This document shows, piece after piece, positions 48,893-62,654 of a DNA stretch of 64,000 bases. Under the pieces are notes generated by a model. The model was not told where the DNA came from. It was given only the letters and a program-made list of their open reading frames with translations, and did not search any database. The translations under genes and the position numbers were made by a program. Each line of letters begins with the position of its first letter. The first letter of the stretch is position 1. This DNA is from Bos javanicus (Eukaryota > Chordata > Mammalia > Artiodactyla > Bovidae). The stretch covers positions 310,001-374,000 of the forward strand of contig NW_026893682.1 in assembly GCF_032452875.1 (NCBI RefSeq), in the 5' to 3' direction.

Positions 48893-51872
48893 ACATGATC
48901 AGCGCATGATCAGTCACATGATCAGCGCCATTAAGTCACGTGATCACTACATGATAGTCATGTGATCAGTCCATGCTCAGTCACGGTATCAGTGCATGAT
49001 CAGCCACGTGATCAGTGCATGATCAGTCACGTGATCAGTGTATGATCAGCCACGTGATCAGTGCATGATAGCCACGTGATCAGTGCATGATCAGTCACGT
49101 GATCAGTGCATGATCAGTCACGTGATCAGTGCATGATCAGCCACGTGATCAGTGCATGATCAGCCACGTGATCAGTGCATGATCAGTCACGTGATCAGTG
49201 CATGATCAGTCACGTGATCAGTGCATGGTAGCTACGTGATCAGTGCATGATCAGCCACGTGATCAGTGCATGATAGCCACGTGATCAGTGCATGATCAGC
49301 CACGTGATCAGTGCATGATCAGTCACGTGATCAGTGTGTGATCAGCCACGTGATCAGTGCATGATAGCCACGTGATCAGTGCATGATCAGTCACGTGATC
49401 AGTGCATGATCAGCCACGTGATCAGTGCATGATCAGTCACGTGATCAGTGCATGGTTCCTACGTGATCAGTGCATGACAGCCACGTGATCAGTGCATGAT
49501 AGCCACGTGATCAGTGCATGAGTTACGTGATCAGTGCATGATCAGCCACGTGATCAGTGCATGAGTGCCACGTGATCAGTGCATGATAGTCACGTGATCA
49601 GTGTGTGATCAGCCACGTGATCAGTGCATGATCAGCCACGTGATCAGTGCATGATAGCCACGTGATCAGTGCATGATCAGTTACGTGATCAGTGCATGAT
49701 CAGCCACGTGATCAGTGCATGATCAGTCACGTGATCAGTGCATGATCAGCCACGTGATCAGTGCATGATCAGTCACGTGATCAGTGCATGATATAGACGT
49801 GATCAGTGCATGATCAGTCACGTGATCAGTGCATGATAGCCACGTGATCAGTGCATGATCAGTCACGTGATCAGTGCATGATCAGTCACGTGACAGTACA
49901 TGGTAGCTACGTGATCAGTGCATGATCAGCCACGTGATAGTGCATGATAGCCACGTGATCAGTGCATGATCAGTCACGTGATCAGTGCATGATCAGTCAC
50001 GTGATCAGTGCATGGTAGCTGCGTGATCATGCATGATCAGCCACGTGATCAGTGCATGATAGCCACGTGATCAGTGCATGATCAGTCACGTGATCAGTGC
50101 ATGATCAGTCACGTGATCAGTGCATGATCAGCCACGTGATCAGTGCATGATCAGCCACGTGATCAGTGCATGATAGCCACGTGATCAGTGCATGATCAGT
50201 CACGTGATCAGTGCATGATCAGTCACGTGATCAGTGCATGATCAGCCACGTGATCAGTGCATGATCAGCCACGTGATCAGTGCATGATCAATCACGTGAT
50301 CAGTGCATGATCAGTCACGTGACAGTACATGGTAGCTACGTGATCATTGCATGATCAGCCACGTGATCAGTGCATGATAGCCACGTGATCAGTGCATGAT
50401 AGCCACGTGATCAGTGCATGATCAGTCACGTGATCAGTGTGTGATCAGCCACGTGATCAGTGCATGATCAGCGTGATCAGTGCATGATAGCCACGTGATC
50501 AGTGCATGATCAGTCACGTGATCATGTGTGATCAGCCACGTGATCAGTGCATGATCAGCCACGTGATCAGTGCATGATCAATTACGTGATCAGTGCATGA
50601 TCAGTCACGTGATCAGTGCATGGTTGCTACGTGATCGTGCATGATCAGCCACGTGATCAGTGCATGATAGCCACGTGATCAGTGCATGATCAGTCACGTG
50701 ATCAGTGCATGATCAGTCACGTGATCAGTGCATGATCAGTCACGTGATCAGTGCATGATCAGTCACGTGACCAGTATATGGTAGCTACGTGATCATTCCA
50801 TGATCAGCCACGTGATCAGTGCATGATAGCCACGTGATCAGTGCATGATCAGTCACGTGATCAGTGCATGATCAGTCACGTGATCAGTGCATGATCAGCC
50901 ACGTGATCAGTGCATGATCAGCCACGTGATCAGTGCATGATCAGCCACGTGATCAGTGCATGATAGCCACGTGATCAGTGCATGATCAGTTACGTGATCA
51001 GTGCATGATCAGCCACGTGATCAGTGCATGATCAGCCACGTGATCAGTGCATGATCAATACGTGATCAGTGCATGATCAGTCACGTGATCAGTGCATGGT
51101 AGCTACGTGATCATTGCATGATCAGCCACGTGATCAGTGCATGATAGCCACGTGATCAGTGCATGATAGCCACGTGATCAGTGCATGATCAGTCATGTGA
51201 TGTGTGATCAGCCACGTGATCAGTGCATGATATCCACGTGATCAGTGCATGACAGGCACGTGATCAGTGCATGAGAGCCACGTGATCAGTGCATGATCAG
51301 TCACGTGATACATGTGTGATCAGCCACGTGATCAGTGCATGATGAGCCACGTGATCAGTGCATGATCAATTACGTGATCAGTGCATGATCAGTCACGTGA
51401 CCAGTACATGGTTGCTACGTGATCGTGCATGATCAGCCACGTGAGCAGTGCATGATAGCCACGTGATCAGTGCATGATCAGTCACGTGATCAGTGCATGA
51501 TCAGTCACGTGAACAGTGCATGATCATTTACGTGATCAGTGCATGATCAGTCACGTGACCAGTATATGGTAGCTACGTGATCATTCCATGACAGCCACGT
51601 GATCAGTGCATGATAGCCACGTGATGTGTGCATGAGTTACGTGAGCAGTGTATGATCAGCCACGTGATCAGTGCATGAGTGCCACGTGATCAGTGCATGA
51701 TAGTCACGTGACAGTGTATGATCAGCCACGTGATCAGTGCATGATCAGACACGTGATCAGTGTATGATCAGCCACGTGATCAGTGCATGATATCCAAGTG
51801 ATCAGTGCATGATCATCACGTGATCAGTGTATGATCAGCCACGTGAACAGTGCATGCTCAGTCACGTGATCA
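48893..51872. repeat. Homogenised HOR stretch ending in C-D
   Basis: Parallels 43526-46519: GGTTCCTACG about 49454, GATATAGACG about 49792, GTAGCTGCG about 50017, GACCAGTATATGG 50769. A private short monomer CAGCGTGATCAG is at about 50469. C has a reduced GTGATGTGTGATC (about 51198). D (GATCATTTACG about 51522) is shortened: GTTCAGCC is lost. Confidence 0.84.
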
Positions 51873-52137
51873 GGGCCTGCTGAGCTGCGTGATTACTGTC
51901 TGCTCATCTGCTTGACAATTGCCAGCTGAGCTGCACGATTCCTGCCTGTCATCTGCTTGACAATTGCCAGCTGTGCTGCGTAATTCCTGCCTGCTCAGCT
52001 GCTTGATTATTGCCAGCTGAGCAGCATGATTCCTCACACCTGAGTTCCATGATTATTGCCTGCTGACTGTTTGATTCGTGCCTACTCAGCTCTTTGTTTA
52101 TTGCCTCCAGAGGCACATGATCAGTGTATGATAGCAA
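51873..52137 (-). repeat. Island E, copy 23
   Basis: CAGGGCC class, frame 51949-52137 unchanged. It is the last CAGGGCC copy; all later islands are CTGGGCC. Confidence 0.9.
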
Positions 52138-53415
52138 ACATGATCAGCGCATGATCAGTCACATGATCAGCGCCATTAAGTCACGTGATCACTACATGAT
52201 AGTCATGTGATCAGTCCATGCTCAGTCACGGTATCAGTGCATGATCAGCCACGTGATCAGTGCATGATGTGTCACATGATTAGTGTATGATCATCCACGT
52301 GATCAGTGCATGGGCAGTCATGTGATCAGTGCATGATATAGACGTGATCAGTGCATGATCAGTCACGTGATCAGTGCATGATAGCCACGTGATCAGTGCA
52401 TGATCAGTCACGTGATGGGTGTATGATCATCCACGTGATCAGTGCATGTAGCCACGTGATCAGTGCATGATCAGCCACGTGATCAGTGCATGATCAGCCA
52501 CGTGATCAGTGCATGATCAGTCACGTGATCAGTGCATGATCAGCTACGTGATCAGTGCATGATAGCCACGTGATCAGTGCATGATCAGCCACGTGATCAG
52601 TGCATGATCAGTCACGTGATCAGTGCATGATCAGCACGTGATCAGTGCATGATCAGCCACGTGATCAGTGCATGATAGCCACGTGATCAGTGCATGATAG
52701 CCACGTGATCAGTGCATGATAGCCACGTGATCAGTGCATGATCAGTCACGTGATACATGTGTGATCAGCCACGTGATCAGTGCATGATGAGCCACGTGAT
52801 CAGTGCAGGATCAATTACGTGATCAGTGCATGATCAGTCACGTGACCAGTACATGGTTGCTACGTGATCATTGCATGATCAGCCACGTGAGCAGTGCATG
52901 ATAGCCACGTGATCAGTGCATGATCAGTCACGTGATCAGTACATGATCAGTCACGTGAACAGTGCATGATCATTTACGTGATCTGTGCATGATCAGTCAC
53001 GTGACCAGTATATGGTAGCTACGTGATCATTCCATGACGAGCCACGTGAGCAGTGCATGATAGCCACGTGATGTGTGCATGATGAGTTACGTGAGCAGAG
53101 TATGATCAGCCACGTGATCAGTGCATGAGTGCCACGTGATCAGTGCATGATATGTCACGTGACAGGTGTGTGATCAGCCACGTGAACAGTGCATGTTCAG
53201 CCACGTGATCAGTGCATGATAGCCACGTGATCAGTGCATGATCAGTTACGTGAGCAGTGTATGATCAGCCACGTGATCAGTGCATGGTCAGACACGTGAA
53301 CAGTGTATGATCAGCCACGTGATCAGTGCATGATATCCAAGTGATCAGTGCATGATCATCACGTGATCAGTGTATGATCAGCCACGTGAACAGTGCATGC
53401 TCAGTCACGTGATCT
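52138..53415. repeat. HOR segment with three consecutive GATAGCC monomers
   Basis: Early A (GATATAGACG about 52335) goes into plain monomers near 52440. Three GATAGCC monomers in a row (about 52673-52738) lead into C (GATACATGTGTG about 52752) and a full D (GATCATTTACG about 52967). The same sequence of events is at 62.7-63.9 kb. Confidence 0.86.
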
Positions 53416-53680
53416 GGGCCTGCTGAGCTGCGTGATTACTGTCTGCTCATCTGCTTGACAATTGCCAGCTGAGCTGCACGATTCCTGCCTGTCATCTGCT
53501 TGACAATTGCCAGCTGTGCTGCGTAATTCCTGCCTGCTCAGCTGCTTGATTATTGCCAGCTGAGCAGCATGATTCCTCACACCTGAGTTCCATGATTATT
53601 GCCTGCTGACTGTTTGATTCGTGCCTACTCAGCTCTTTGTTTATTGCCTCCAGAGGCACATGATCAGTGTATGATAGCAA
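53416..53680 (-). repeat. Island E, copy 24
   Basis: CTGGGCC class, frame 53492-53680 unchanged. Confidence 0.9.
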
Positions 53681-56600
53681 ACATGATCAGCGCATGATCA
53701 GTCACATGATCAGCGCCATTAAGTCACGTGATCACTACATGATAGTCATGTGATCAGTCCATGCTCAGTCACGGTATCAGTGCATGATCAGCCACGTGAT
53801 CAGTGCATGATCAGCCACGTGATCAGTGCATGATAGCCATGTGATCAGTGCATGATCAGTCACGTGATCAGTGCATGATCAGTCACGTGATCAGTGCATG
53901 ATCAGCCACGTGATCAGTGCATGATCAGTCACCTGATGGGTGTATGATCAGTCACGTGACCTGTACATGGTAGCTACATGATCATTGCATGATCAGCCAC
54001 GTGAGTAGTGCATGATAGCCACGTGATCAGTGCATGATCAGTCACGTGATCAGTGCATGATCAGTCATGTGATCAGTGCATGATCAGGCACGTGATCAGT
54101 GCATGATCAGCCACGTGATCAGTGCATGATAGCCACGTGATCAGTGCATGATCAGTCACGTGATCAGTGCATGATCAGTCACGTGATCAGTGCATGATCA
54201 GCCACGTGATCAGTGCATGATCAGCCACGTGATCAGTGCATGATCAGCCACGTGATCAGTGCATGATCAGTCACGTGATCAGTGCATGATCAGTCACGTG
54301 ATCAGTGCATGATAGCCACGTGATCAGTGCATGATCAGCCACGTGATCAGTGCATGATAGCCACGTGATCAGTGCATGATCAGTCACGTGATCAGTGCAT
54401 GATCAGTCACGTGACCAGTACATGGTAGCTACGTGATCATGCATGATCAGCCACGTGATCAGTGCATGATAGCCACGTGATCAGTGCATGATCAGTCACG
54501 TGATCAGTGCATGATCAGTCACGTGATCAGTGCATGATAGCCACGTGATCAGTGCATGATCAGCCACGTGATCAGTGCATGATCAGCCACGTGATCAGTG
54601 CATGATAGCCACGTGATCAGTGCATGATCAGTCACGTGATCAGTGCATGATCAGCCACGTGATCAGTGCATGATCAGCCACGTGATCAGTGCATGATCAG
54701 CCACGTGATCAGTGCATGATAGCCACGTGATCAGTGCATGATCAGTCACGTGATCAGTGCATGATCAGTCACGTGATCAGTGCATGATCAGCCACGTGAT
54801 CAGTGCATGATCAGCCACGTGATCAGTGCATGATCAGTCACGTGATCAGTGCATGATCATTTACGTGATCAGTGCATGATCAGTCACGTGACCAGTATAT
54901 GGTTGCTACGTGATCATTGCATGACAGCCACGTGAGCAGTGCATGATAGCCACGTGATCAGTGCATGAGTTACGTGATCAGTGTATGATCAGCCACGTGA
55001 TCAGTGCATGAGTGCCACGTGATCAGTGCATGATAGTCACGTGATCAGTGTGTGATCAGCCACGTGATCAGTGCATGATAGCCACGTGATCAGTGCATGA
55101 TAGCCACGTGATCAGTGCATGATCAGTCACGTGATCAGTGCATGATCAGCCACGTGATCAGTGCATGATCAGTCACGTGATCAGTGCATGATCATCCACG
55201 TGATCAGTGCATGATCAGTCATGTGATCAGTGCATGATATCACGTGATCAGTGCATGATCAGTCACGTGATCAGTGCATGATAGCCACGTGATCAGTGCA
55301 TGATCAGTCACCTGATCAGTGTATGATCATTCACGTGACCTGTACATGGTAGCTACATGATCATTGCATGATCAGCCACGTGATAGTGCATGATAGCCAC
55401 GTGATCAGTGCATGATCAGTCACGTGATCAGTGCATGATCAGTCATGTGACCAGTACATGGTAGCTGCGTGATCATGCATGATCAGCCACGTGATCAGTG
55501 CATGATAGCCACGTGATCAGTGCATGATCAGTCACGTGATCAGTGCATGATCAGTCACGTGATCAGTGCATGATCAGCCACGTGATCAGTGCATGATCAG
55601 TCACGTGATCAGTGCATGATCAGCCACGTGATCAGTGCATGATAGCCACGTGATCAGTGCATGATCAGCCACGTGATCAGTGCATGATCAGTCACGTGAT
55701 CAGTGCATGATCAGCCACGTGATCAGTGCATGATAGCCACGTGATCAGTGCATGATCAGTCACGTGATCAGTGCATGATCAGTCACGTGATCAGTGCATG
55801 ATCAGCCACGTGATCAGTGCATGATCAGCCACGTGATCAGTGCATGATCAATTACGTGATCAGTGCATGATCAGTCACGTGACCAGTACATGGTAGCTAC
55901 GTGATCATTGCATGATCAGCCACGTGATCAGTGCATGATAGCCACGTGATCAGTGCATGATAGCCACGTGATCAGTGCATGATCAGTCATGTGATACGTG
56001 TGTGATCAGCCACGTGATCAGTGCATGATATCCACGTGATCAGTGCATGACAGCCACGTGATCAGTGCATGAGAGCCACGTGATCAGTGCATGATCAGTC
56101 ACGTGATACATGTGTGATCAGCCACGTGATCAGTGCATGATGAGCCACGTGATCAGTGCAGGATCAATTACGTGATCAGTGCATGATCAGTCACGTGACC
56201 AGTACATGGTTGCTACGTGATCGTTGCATGATCAGCCACGTGAGCAGAGCATGATAGCCACGTGATCAGTGCATGATCAGTCACGTGATCAGTACATGAT
56301 CAGTCACGTGAACAGTGCATGATCATTTACGTGATCTGTGCATGATCAGTCACGTGCCAGTATATGGTAGCTACGTGATCATTCCATGACGAGCCACGTG
56401 AGCAGTGCATGATAGCCACGTGATGTGTGCATGAGTTACGTGAGCAGAGTATGATCAGCCACGTGATCAGTGCATGAGTGCCACGTGATCAGTGCATGAT
56501 ATGTCACGTGACAGGTGTGTGATCAGCCACGTGAACAGTGCATGTTCAGCCACGTGATCAGTGCATGATAGCCACGTGATCAGTGCATGATCAGTTACGT

Positions 56601-56764
56601 GAGCAGTGTATGATCAGCCACGTGATCAGTGCATGGTCAGACACGTGAACAGTGTATGATCAGCCACGTGATCAGTGCATGATATCCAAGTGATCAGTGC
56701 ATGATCATCACGTGATCAGTGTATGATCAGCCACGTGAACAGTGCATGCTCAGTCACGTGATCT
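53681..56764. repeat. HOR stretch, homogenised, with island-less D and A
   Basis: Late A (CACCTGATGGGTG about 53931) gives way to plain monomers. A D-like block (GATCATTTACG about 54865 to GAGTGCCACG about 55010) is followed directly by A-like monomers (GATCATCCACG about 55190, GTAGCTGCG about 55460), with no island between. C (GATACGTGTGTG about 55992) and D (GATCATTTACG about 56321) then lead to island 25. Confidence 0.84.
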
Positions 56765-57029
56765 GGGCCTGCTGAGCTGCGTGATTACTGTCTGCTCATC
56801 TGCTTGACAATTGCCAGCTGAGCTGCACGATTCCTGCCTGTCATCTGCTTGACAATTGCCAGCTGTGCTGCGTAATTCCTGCCTGCTCAGCTGCTTGATT
56901 ATTGCCAGCTGAGCAGCATGATTCCTCACACCTGAGTTCCATGATTATTGCCTGCTGACTGTTTGATTCGTGCCTACTCAGCTCTTTGTTTATTGCCTCC
57001 AGAGGCACATGATCAGTGTATGATAGCAA
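56765..57029 (-). repeat. Island E, copy 25
   Basis: CTGGGCC class, frame 56841-57029 unchanged. Confidence 0.9.
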
Positions 57030-59763
57030 ACATGATCAGCGCATGATCAGTCACATGATCAGCGCCATTAAGTCACGTGATCACTACATGATAGTCATGT
57101 GATCAGTCCATGCTCAGTCACGGTATCAGTGCATGATCAGCCACGTGATCAGTGCATGATCTGTCACATGATTAGTGTATGATCATCCACGTGATCAGTG
57201 CATGGGCAGTCATGTGATCAGTGCATGATATAGACGTGATCAGTGCATGATCAGTCTCGTGATCAGTGCATGATAGCCACGTGATCAGTGCATGATCAGT
57301 CACCTGATGGGTGTATGATCATTCACGTGACCTGTACATGGTAGCTACATGATCATTGCATGATCAGCCACGTGAGTAGTGCATGATAGCCACGTGATCA
57401 CTGCATGATCAGTCACGTGATCAGTGCATGATCAGTCATGTGACCAGTACATGGTAGCTGCGTGATCATGGCATGATCAGCCACGTGAGCAGTGCATGAT
57501 AGCCACGTGATCAGTGCATGATCAGTCACGTGATCAGTGCATGATCAGTCACGTGATCAGTGCATGATCAGCCACGTGATCAGTGCATGATCAGGCACGT
57601 GATCAGTGCATGATCAGCCACGTGATCAGTGCATGATAGCCACGTGATCAGTGCATGATCAGTCACGTGATCAGTGCATGATCAGTCACGTGATCAGTGC
57701 ATGATCAGCCACGTGATCAGTGCATGATCAGCCACGTGATCAGTGCATGATCAATTACGTGATCAGTGCATGATCAGTCACGTGATCAGTACATGATAGC
57801 CACGTGATCAGTGCATGATCAGCCACGTGATCAGTGCATGATAGCCACGTGATCAGTGCATGATCAGCCACGTGATCAGTGCATGATCAGTCACGTGATA
57901 GTGCATGATCAGCCACGTGATCAGTGCATGATCAGTCACGTGATCAGTGCATGATCAGTCACGTGATCAGTGCATGATCATTACGTGATCAGTGCATGAT
58001 CAGTCACGTGATCAGTGCATGGTTCCACGTGATCAGTGCATGACAGCCACGTGATCAGTGCATGATAGCCACGTGATCAGTGCATGAGTTACGTGATCAG
58101 TGCATGATCAGCCACGTGATCAGTGCATGAGTGCCACGTGATCAGTGCATGATAGTCACGTGATCAGTGCATGATCAGCCACGTGATCAGTGCATGATCA
58201 GCCACGTGATCAGTGCATGATAGCCACGTGATCAGTGCATGATCAGTCACGTGATCAGTGCATGATCAGCCACGTGATCAGTGCATGATCAGTCACGTGA
58301 TCAGTGCATGATCAGCCACGTGATCAGTGCATGATCAGTCATGTGATCAGTGCATGATATAGACGTGATCAGTGCATGATCAGTCACGTGATCAGTGCAT
58401 GATAGCCACGTGATCAGTGCATGATCAGTCACGTGATCAGTGCATGATCATTCACGTGTGCATGGTAGCTACATGATCATTGCATGATCAGCCACGTGAT
58501 CAGTGCATGATAGCCACGTGATCAGTGCATGATCAGTCACGTGATCAGTGCATGATCAGTCACGTGATCAGTACATGGTAGCTGCGTGATCAGTGCATGA
58601 TCAGCCACGTGATCAGTGCATGATAGCCACGTGATCAGTGCATGATCAGTCACGTGATCAGTGCATGATCAGTCACGTGATCAGTGCATGATCAGTCACG
58701 TGATCAGTGCATGATAGCTGCGTGATCAGTGCATGATCAGCCACGTGATCAGTGCATGATAGCCACGTGATCAGTGCATGATCAGTCACGTGATCAGTGC
58801 ATGATCAGTCACGTGATCAGTGCATGATCAGCCACGTGATCAGTGCATGATCAGCCACGTGATCAGTGCATGATCAGCCACGTGATCAGTGCATGATAGC
58901 CACGTGATCAGTGCATGATCAGTCACGTGATCAGTGCATGATCAGCCACGTGATCAGTGCATGATAGCCACGTGATCAGTGCATGATCAGTCATGTGATA
59001 CGTGTGTGATCAGCCACGTGATCAGTGCATGATATCCACGTGATCAGTGCATGACAGCCACGTGATCAGTGCATGAGCCACGTGATCAGTGCATGATCAG
59101 TCACGTGATACATGTGTGATCAGCCACGTGATCAGTGCATGATGAGCCACGTGATCAGTGCAGGATCAATTACGTGATCAGTGCATGATCAGTCACGTGA
59201 CCAGTACATGGTTGCTACGTGATCGTTGCATGATCAGCCACGTGAGCAGAGCATGATAGCCACGTGATCAGTGCATGATCAGTCACGTGATCAGTACATG
59301 ATCAGTCACGTGAACAGTGCATGATCATTTACGTCTGTGCATGATCAGTCACGTGACCAGTATATGGTGCTACGTGATCATTCCATGACGAGCCACGTGA
59401 GCAGTGCATGATAGCCACGTGATGTGTGCATGAGTTACGTGAGCAGAGTATGATCAGCCACGTGATCAGTGCATGAGTGCCACGTGATCAGTGCATGATA
59501 TGTCACGTGACAGGTGTGTGATCAGCCACGTGAACAGTGCATGTTCAGCCACGTGATCAGTGCATGATAGCCACGTGATCAGTGCATGATCAGTTACGTG
59601 AGCAGTGTATGATCAGCCACGTGATCAGTGCATGGTCAGACACGTGAACAGTGTATGATCAGCCACGTGATCAGTGCATGATATCCAAGTGATCAGTGCA
59701 TGATCATCACGTGATCAGTGTATGATCAGCCACGTGAACAGTGCATGCTCAGTCACGTGATCT
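57030..59763. repeat. HOR segment, A, homogenised centre, C-D
   Basis: A is complete (about 57160-57480, GTAGCTGCGTGATCATGG). About 57500-58980 is near-consensus with traces (GGTTCCACG about 58020, GATATAGACG about 58357, a shortened CACGTGTGCATGG about 58454). C (GATACGTGTGTG about 58997) and D (a shortened ATCATTTACGTCTGTGC about 59324) follow. Confidence 0.85.
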
Positions 59764-60028
59764 GGGCCTGCTGAGCTGCGTGATTACTGTCTGCTCATCT
59801 GCTTGACAATTGCCAGCTGAGCTGCACGATTCCTGCCTGTCATCTGCTTGACAATTGCCAGCTGTGCTGCGTAATTCCTGCCTGCTCAGCTGCTTGATTA
59901 TTGCCAGCTGAGCAGCATGATTCCTCACACCTGAGTTCCATGATTATTGCCTGCTGACTGTTTGATTCGTGCCTACTCAGCTCTTTGTTTATTGCCTCCA
60001 GAGGCACATGATCAGTGTATGATAGCAA
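59764..60028 (-). repeat. Island E, copy 26
   Basis: CTGGGCC class, frame 59840-60028 unchanged. Confidence 0.9.
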
Positions 60029-62389
60029 ACATGATCAGCGCATGATCAGTCACATGATCAGCGCCATTAAGTCACGTGATCACTACATGATAGTCATGTG
60101 ATCAGTCCATGCTCAGTCACGGTATCAGTGCATGATCAGCCACGTGATCAGTGCATGATCTGTCACATGATTAGTGTATGATCATCCACGTGATCAGTGC
60201 ATGGGCAGTCATGTGATCAGTGCATGATATAGACGTGATCAGTGCATGATCAGTCTCGTGATCAGTGCATGATAGCCACGTGATCAGTGCATGATCAGTC
60301 ACCTGATGGGTGTATGATCATTCACGTGACCTGTACATGGTAGCTACATGATCATTGCATGATCAGCCACGTGAGTAGTGCATGATAGCCACGTGATCAC
60401 TGCATGATCAGTCACGTGATCAGTGCATGATCAGTCATGTGACCAGTACATGGTAGCTGCGTGATCATGCATGATCAGCCACGTGAGCAGTGCATGATAG
60501 CCACGTGATCAGTGCATGATCAGACACGTGATCAGTGCATGATCAGTCACGTGATCAGTGCATGATCAGCCACGTGATCAGTGCATGATCAGGCACGTGA
60601 TCAGTGTATGATCAGCCACGTGATCAGTGCATGATAGCCACGTGATCAGTGCATGATCAGTCACGTGATCAGTGCATGATCAGTCACGTGATCAGTGCAT
60701 GATCAGCCACGTGATCAGTGCATGATCAATTACGTGATCAGTGCATGATCAGTCACGTGATCAGTGCATGATAGCTACGTGATCAGTGCATGATCAGCCA
60801 CGTGATCAGTGCATGATAGCCACGTGATCAGTGCATGATAGCCACGTGATCAGTGCATGATCAGTCATGTGATAGTGTGTGATCAGCCACGTGATCAGTG
60901 CATGACAGCCACGTGATCAGTGCATGATAGCCACGTGATCAGTGCATGATCAGTCACGTGATCAGTGTGATCAGCCACGTGATCAGTGCATGATCAGCCA
61001 CGTGATCAGTGCATGATCAATTACGTGATCAGTGCATGATCAGTCACGTGATCAGTGCATGGTTGCTACGTGATCAGTGCATGATCAGCCACGTGATCAG
61101 TGCATGATAGCCACGTGATCAGTGCATGATCAGTCACGTGATCAGTGCATGATCAGTCACGTGATCAGTGCATGATCATTTACGTGATCAGTGCATGATC
61201 AGTCACGTGACCAGTATATGGTTGCTACGTGATCATTGCATGACAGCCACGTGATCAGTGCATGATAGCCACGTGATCAGTGCATGATCAGCCACGTGAT
61301 CAGTGCATGATCAGTCACGTGATCAGTGCATGATCAGCCACGTGATCAGTGCATGATCAGGCACGTGATCAGTGCATGATCAGCCACGTGATCAGTGCAT
61401 GATAGCCACGTGATCAGTGCATGATCAGTCACGTGATCAGTGCATGATCAGCCACGTGATCAGTGCATGATCAGCCACGTGATCAGTGCATGATCAATTA
61501 CGTGATCAGTGCATGATCAGTCACGTGATCAGTGCATGATAGCTACGTGATCAGTGCATGATCAGCCACGTGATCAGTGCATGATAGCCACGTGATCAGT
61601 GCATGATAGCCACGTGATCAGTGCATGATCAGTCATGTGATACGTGTGTGATCAGCCACGTGATCAGTGCATGATATCCACGTGATCAGTGCATGACAGC
61701 CACGTGATCAGTGCATGATAGCCACGTGATCAGTGCATGATCAGTCACGTGATACATGTGTGATCAGCCACGTGATCAGTGCATGATGAGCCACGTGATC
61801 AGTGCATGATCAATTACGTGATCAGTGCATGATCAGTCACGTGACCAGTACATGGTTGCTACGTGATCGTTGCATGATCAGCCACGTGAGCAGAGCATGA
61901 TAGCCACGTGATCAGTGCATGATCAGTCACGTGATCAGTACATGATCAGTCACGTGAACAGTGCATGATCATTTACGTGATCTGTGCATGATCAGTCACG
62001 TGACCAGTATATGGTAGCTACGTGATCATTCCATGACGAGCCACGTGAGCAGTGCATGATAGCCACGTGATGTGTGCATGAGTTACGTGAGCAGAGTATG
62101 ATCAGCCACGTGATCAGTGCATGAGTGCCACGTGATCAGTGCATGATATGTCACGTGACAGGTGTGTGATCAGCCACGTGAACAGTGCATGATCAGCCAC
62201 GTGATCAGTGCATGATCAGTTACGTGAGCAGTGTATGATCAGCCACGTGATCAGTGCATGGTCAGACACGTGAACAGTGTATGATCAGCCACGTGATCAG
62301 TGCATGATATCCAAGTGATCAGTGCATGATCATCACGTGATCAGTGTATGATCAGCCACGTGAACAGTGCATGCTCAGTCACGTGATCT
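60029..62389. repeat. HOR segment, A then two B/C rounds, D
   Basis: A is complete (about 60160-60480). B (CAGGCACG about 60591) and a weak C (GTGATAGTGTGTG about 60868) are followed by D traces (ATCATTTACG about 61183, CAGTATATGG about 61213) and no island. A second B (CAGGCACG about 61358), C (GATACGTGTGTG about 61639) and a sharp D (about 61969-62389) lead to island 27. Confidence 0.84.
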
Positions 62390-62654
62390 GGGCCTGCTGA
62401 GCTGCGTGATTACTGTCTGCTCATCTGCTTGACAATTGCCAGCTGAGCTGCACGATTCCTGCCTGTCATCTGCTTGACAATTGCCAGCTGTGCTGCGTAA
62501 TTCCTGCCTGCTCAGCTGCTTGATTATTGCCAGCTGAGCAGCATGATTCCTCACACCTGAGTTCCATGATTATTGCCTGCTGACTGTTTGATTCGTGCCT
62601 ACTCAGCTCTTTGTTTATTGCCTCCAGAGGCACATGATCAGTGTATGATAGCAA
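62390..62654 (-). repeat. Island E, copy 27
   Basis: CTGGGCC class, frame 62466-62654 unchanged; the last complete island. Confidence 0.9.

Noticed and set aside
1151..62654. Twenty-six minus-strand frames of 62 codons as a repeated gene family
   Set aside because: They start at TTG, sit in a tandem satellite, have mostly amino-acid-changing differences, one island copy is frameshifted, and the frame is explained by loss of TGA-bearing TGATCA words. No promoter or known domain is seen.
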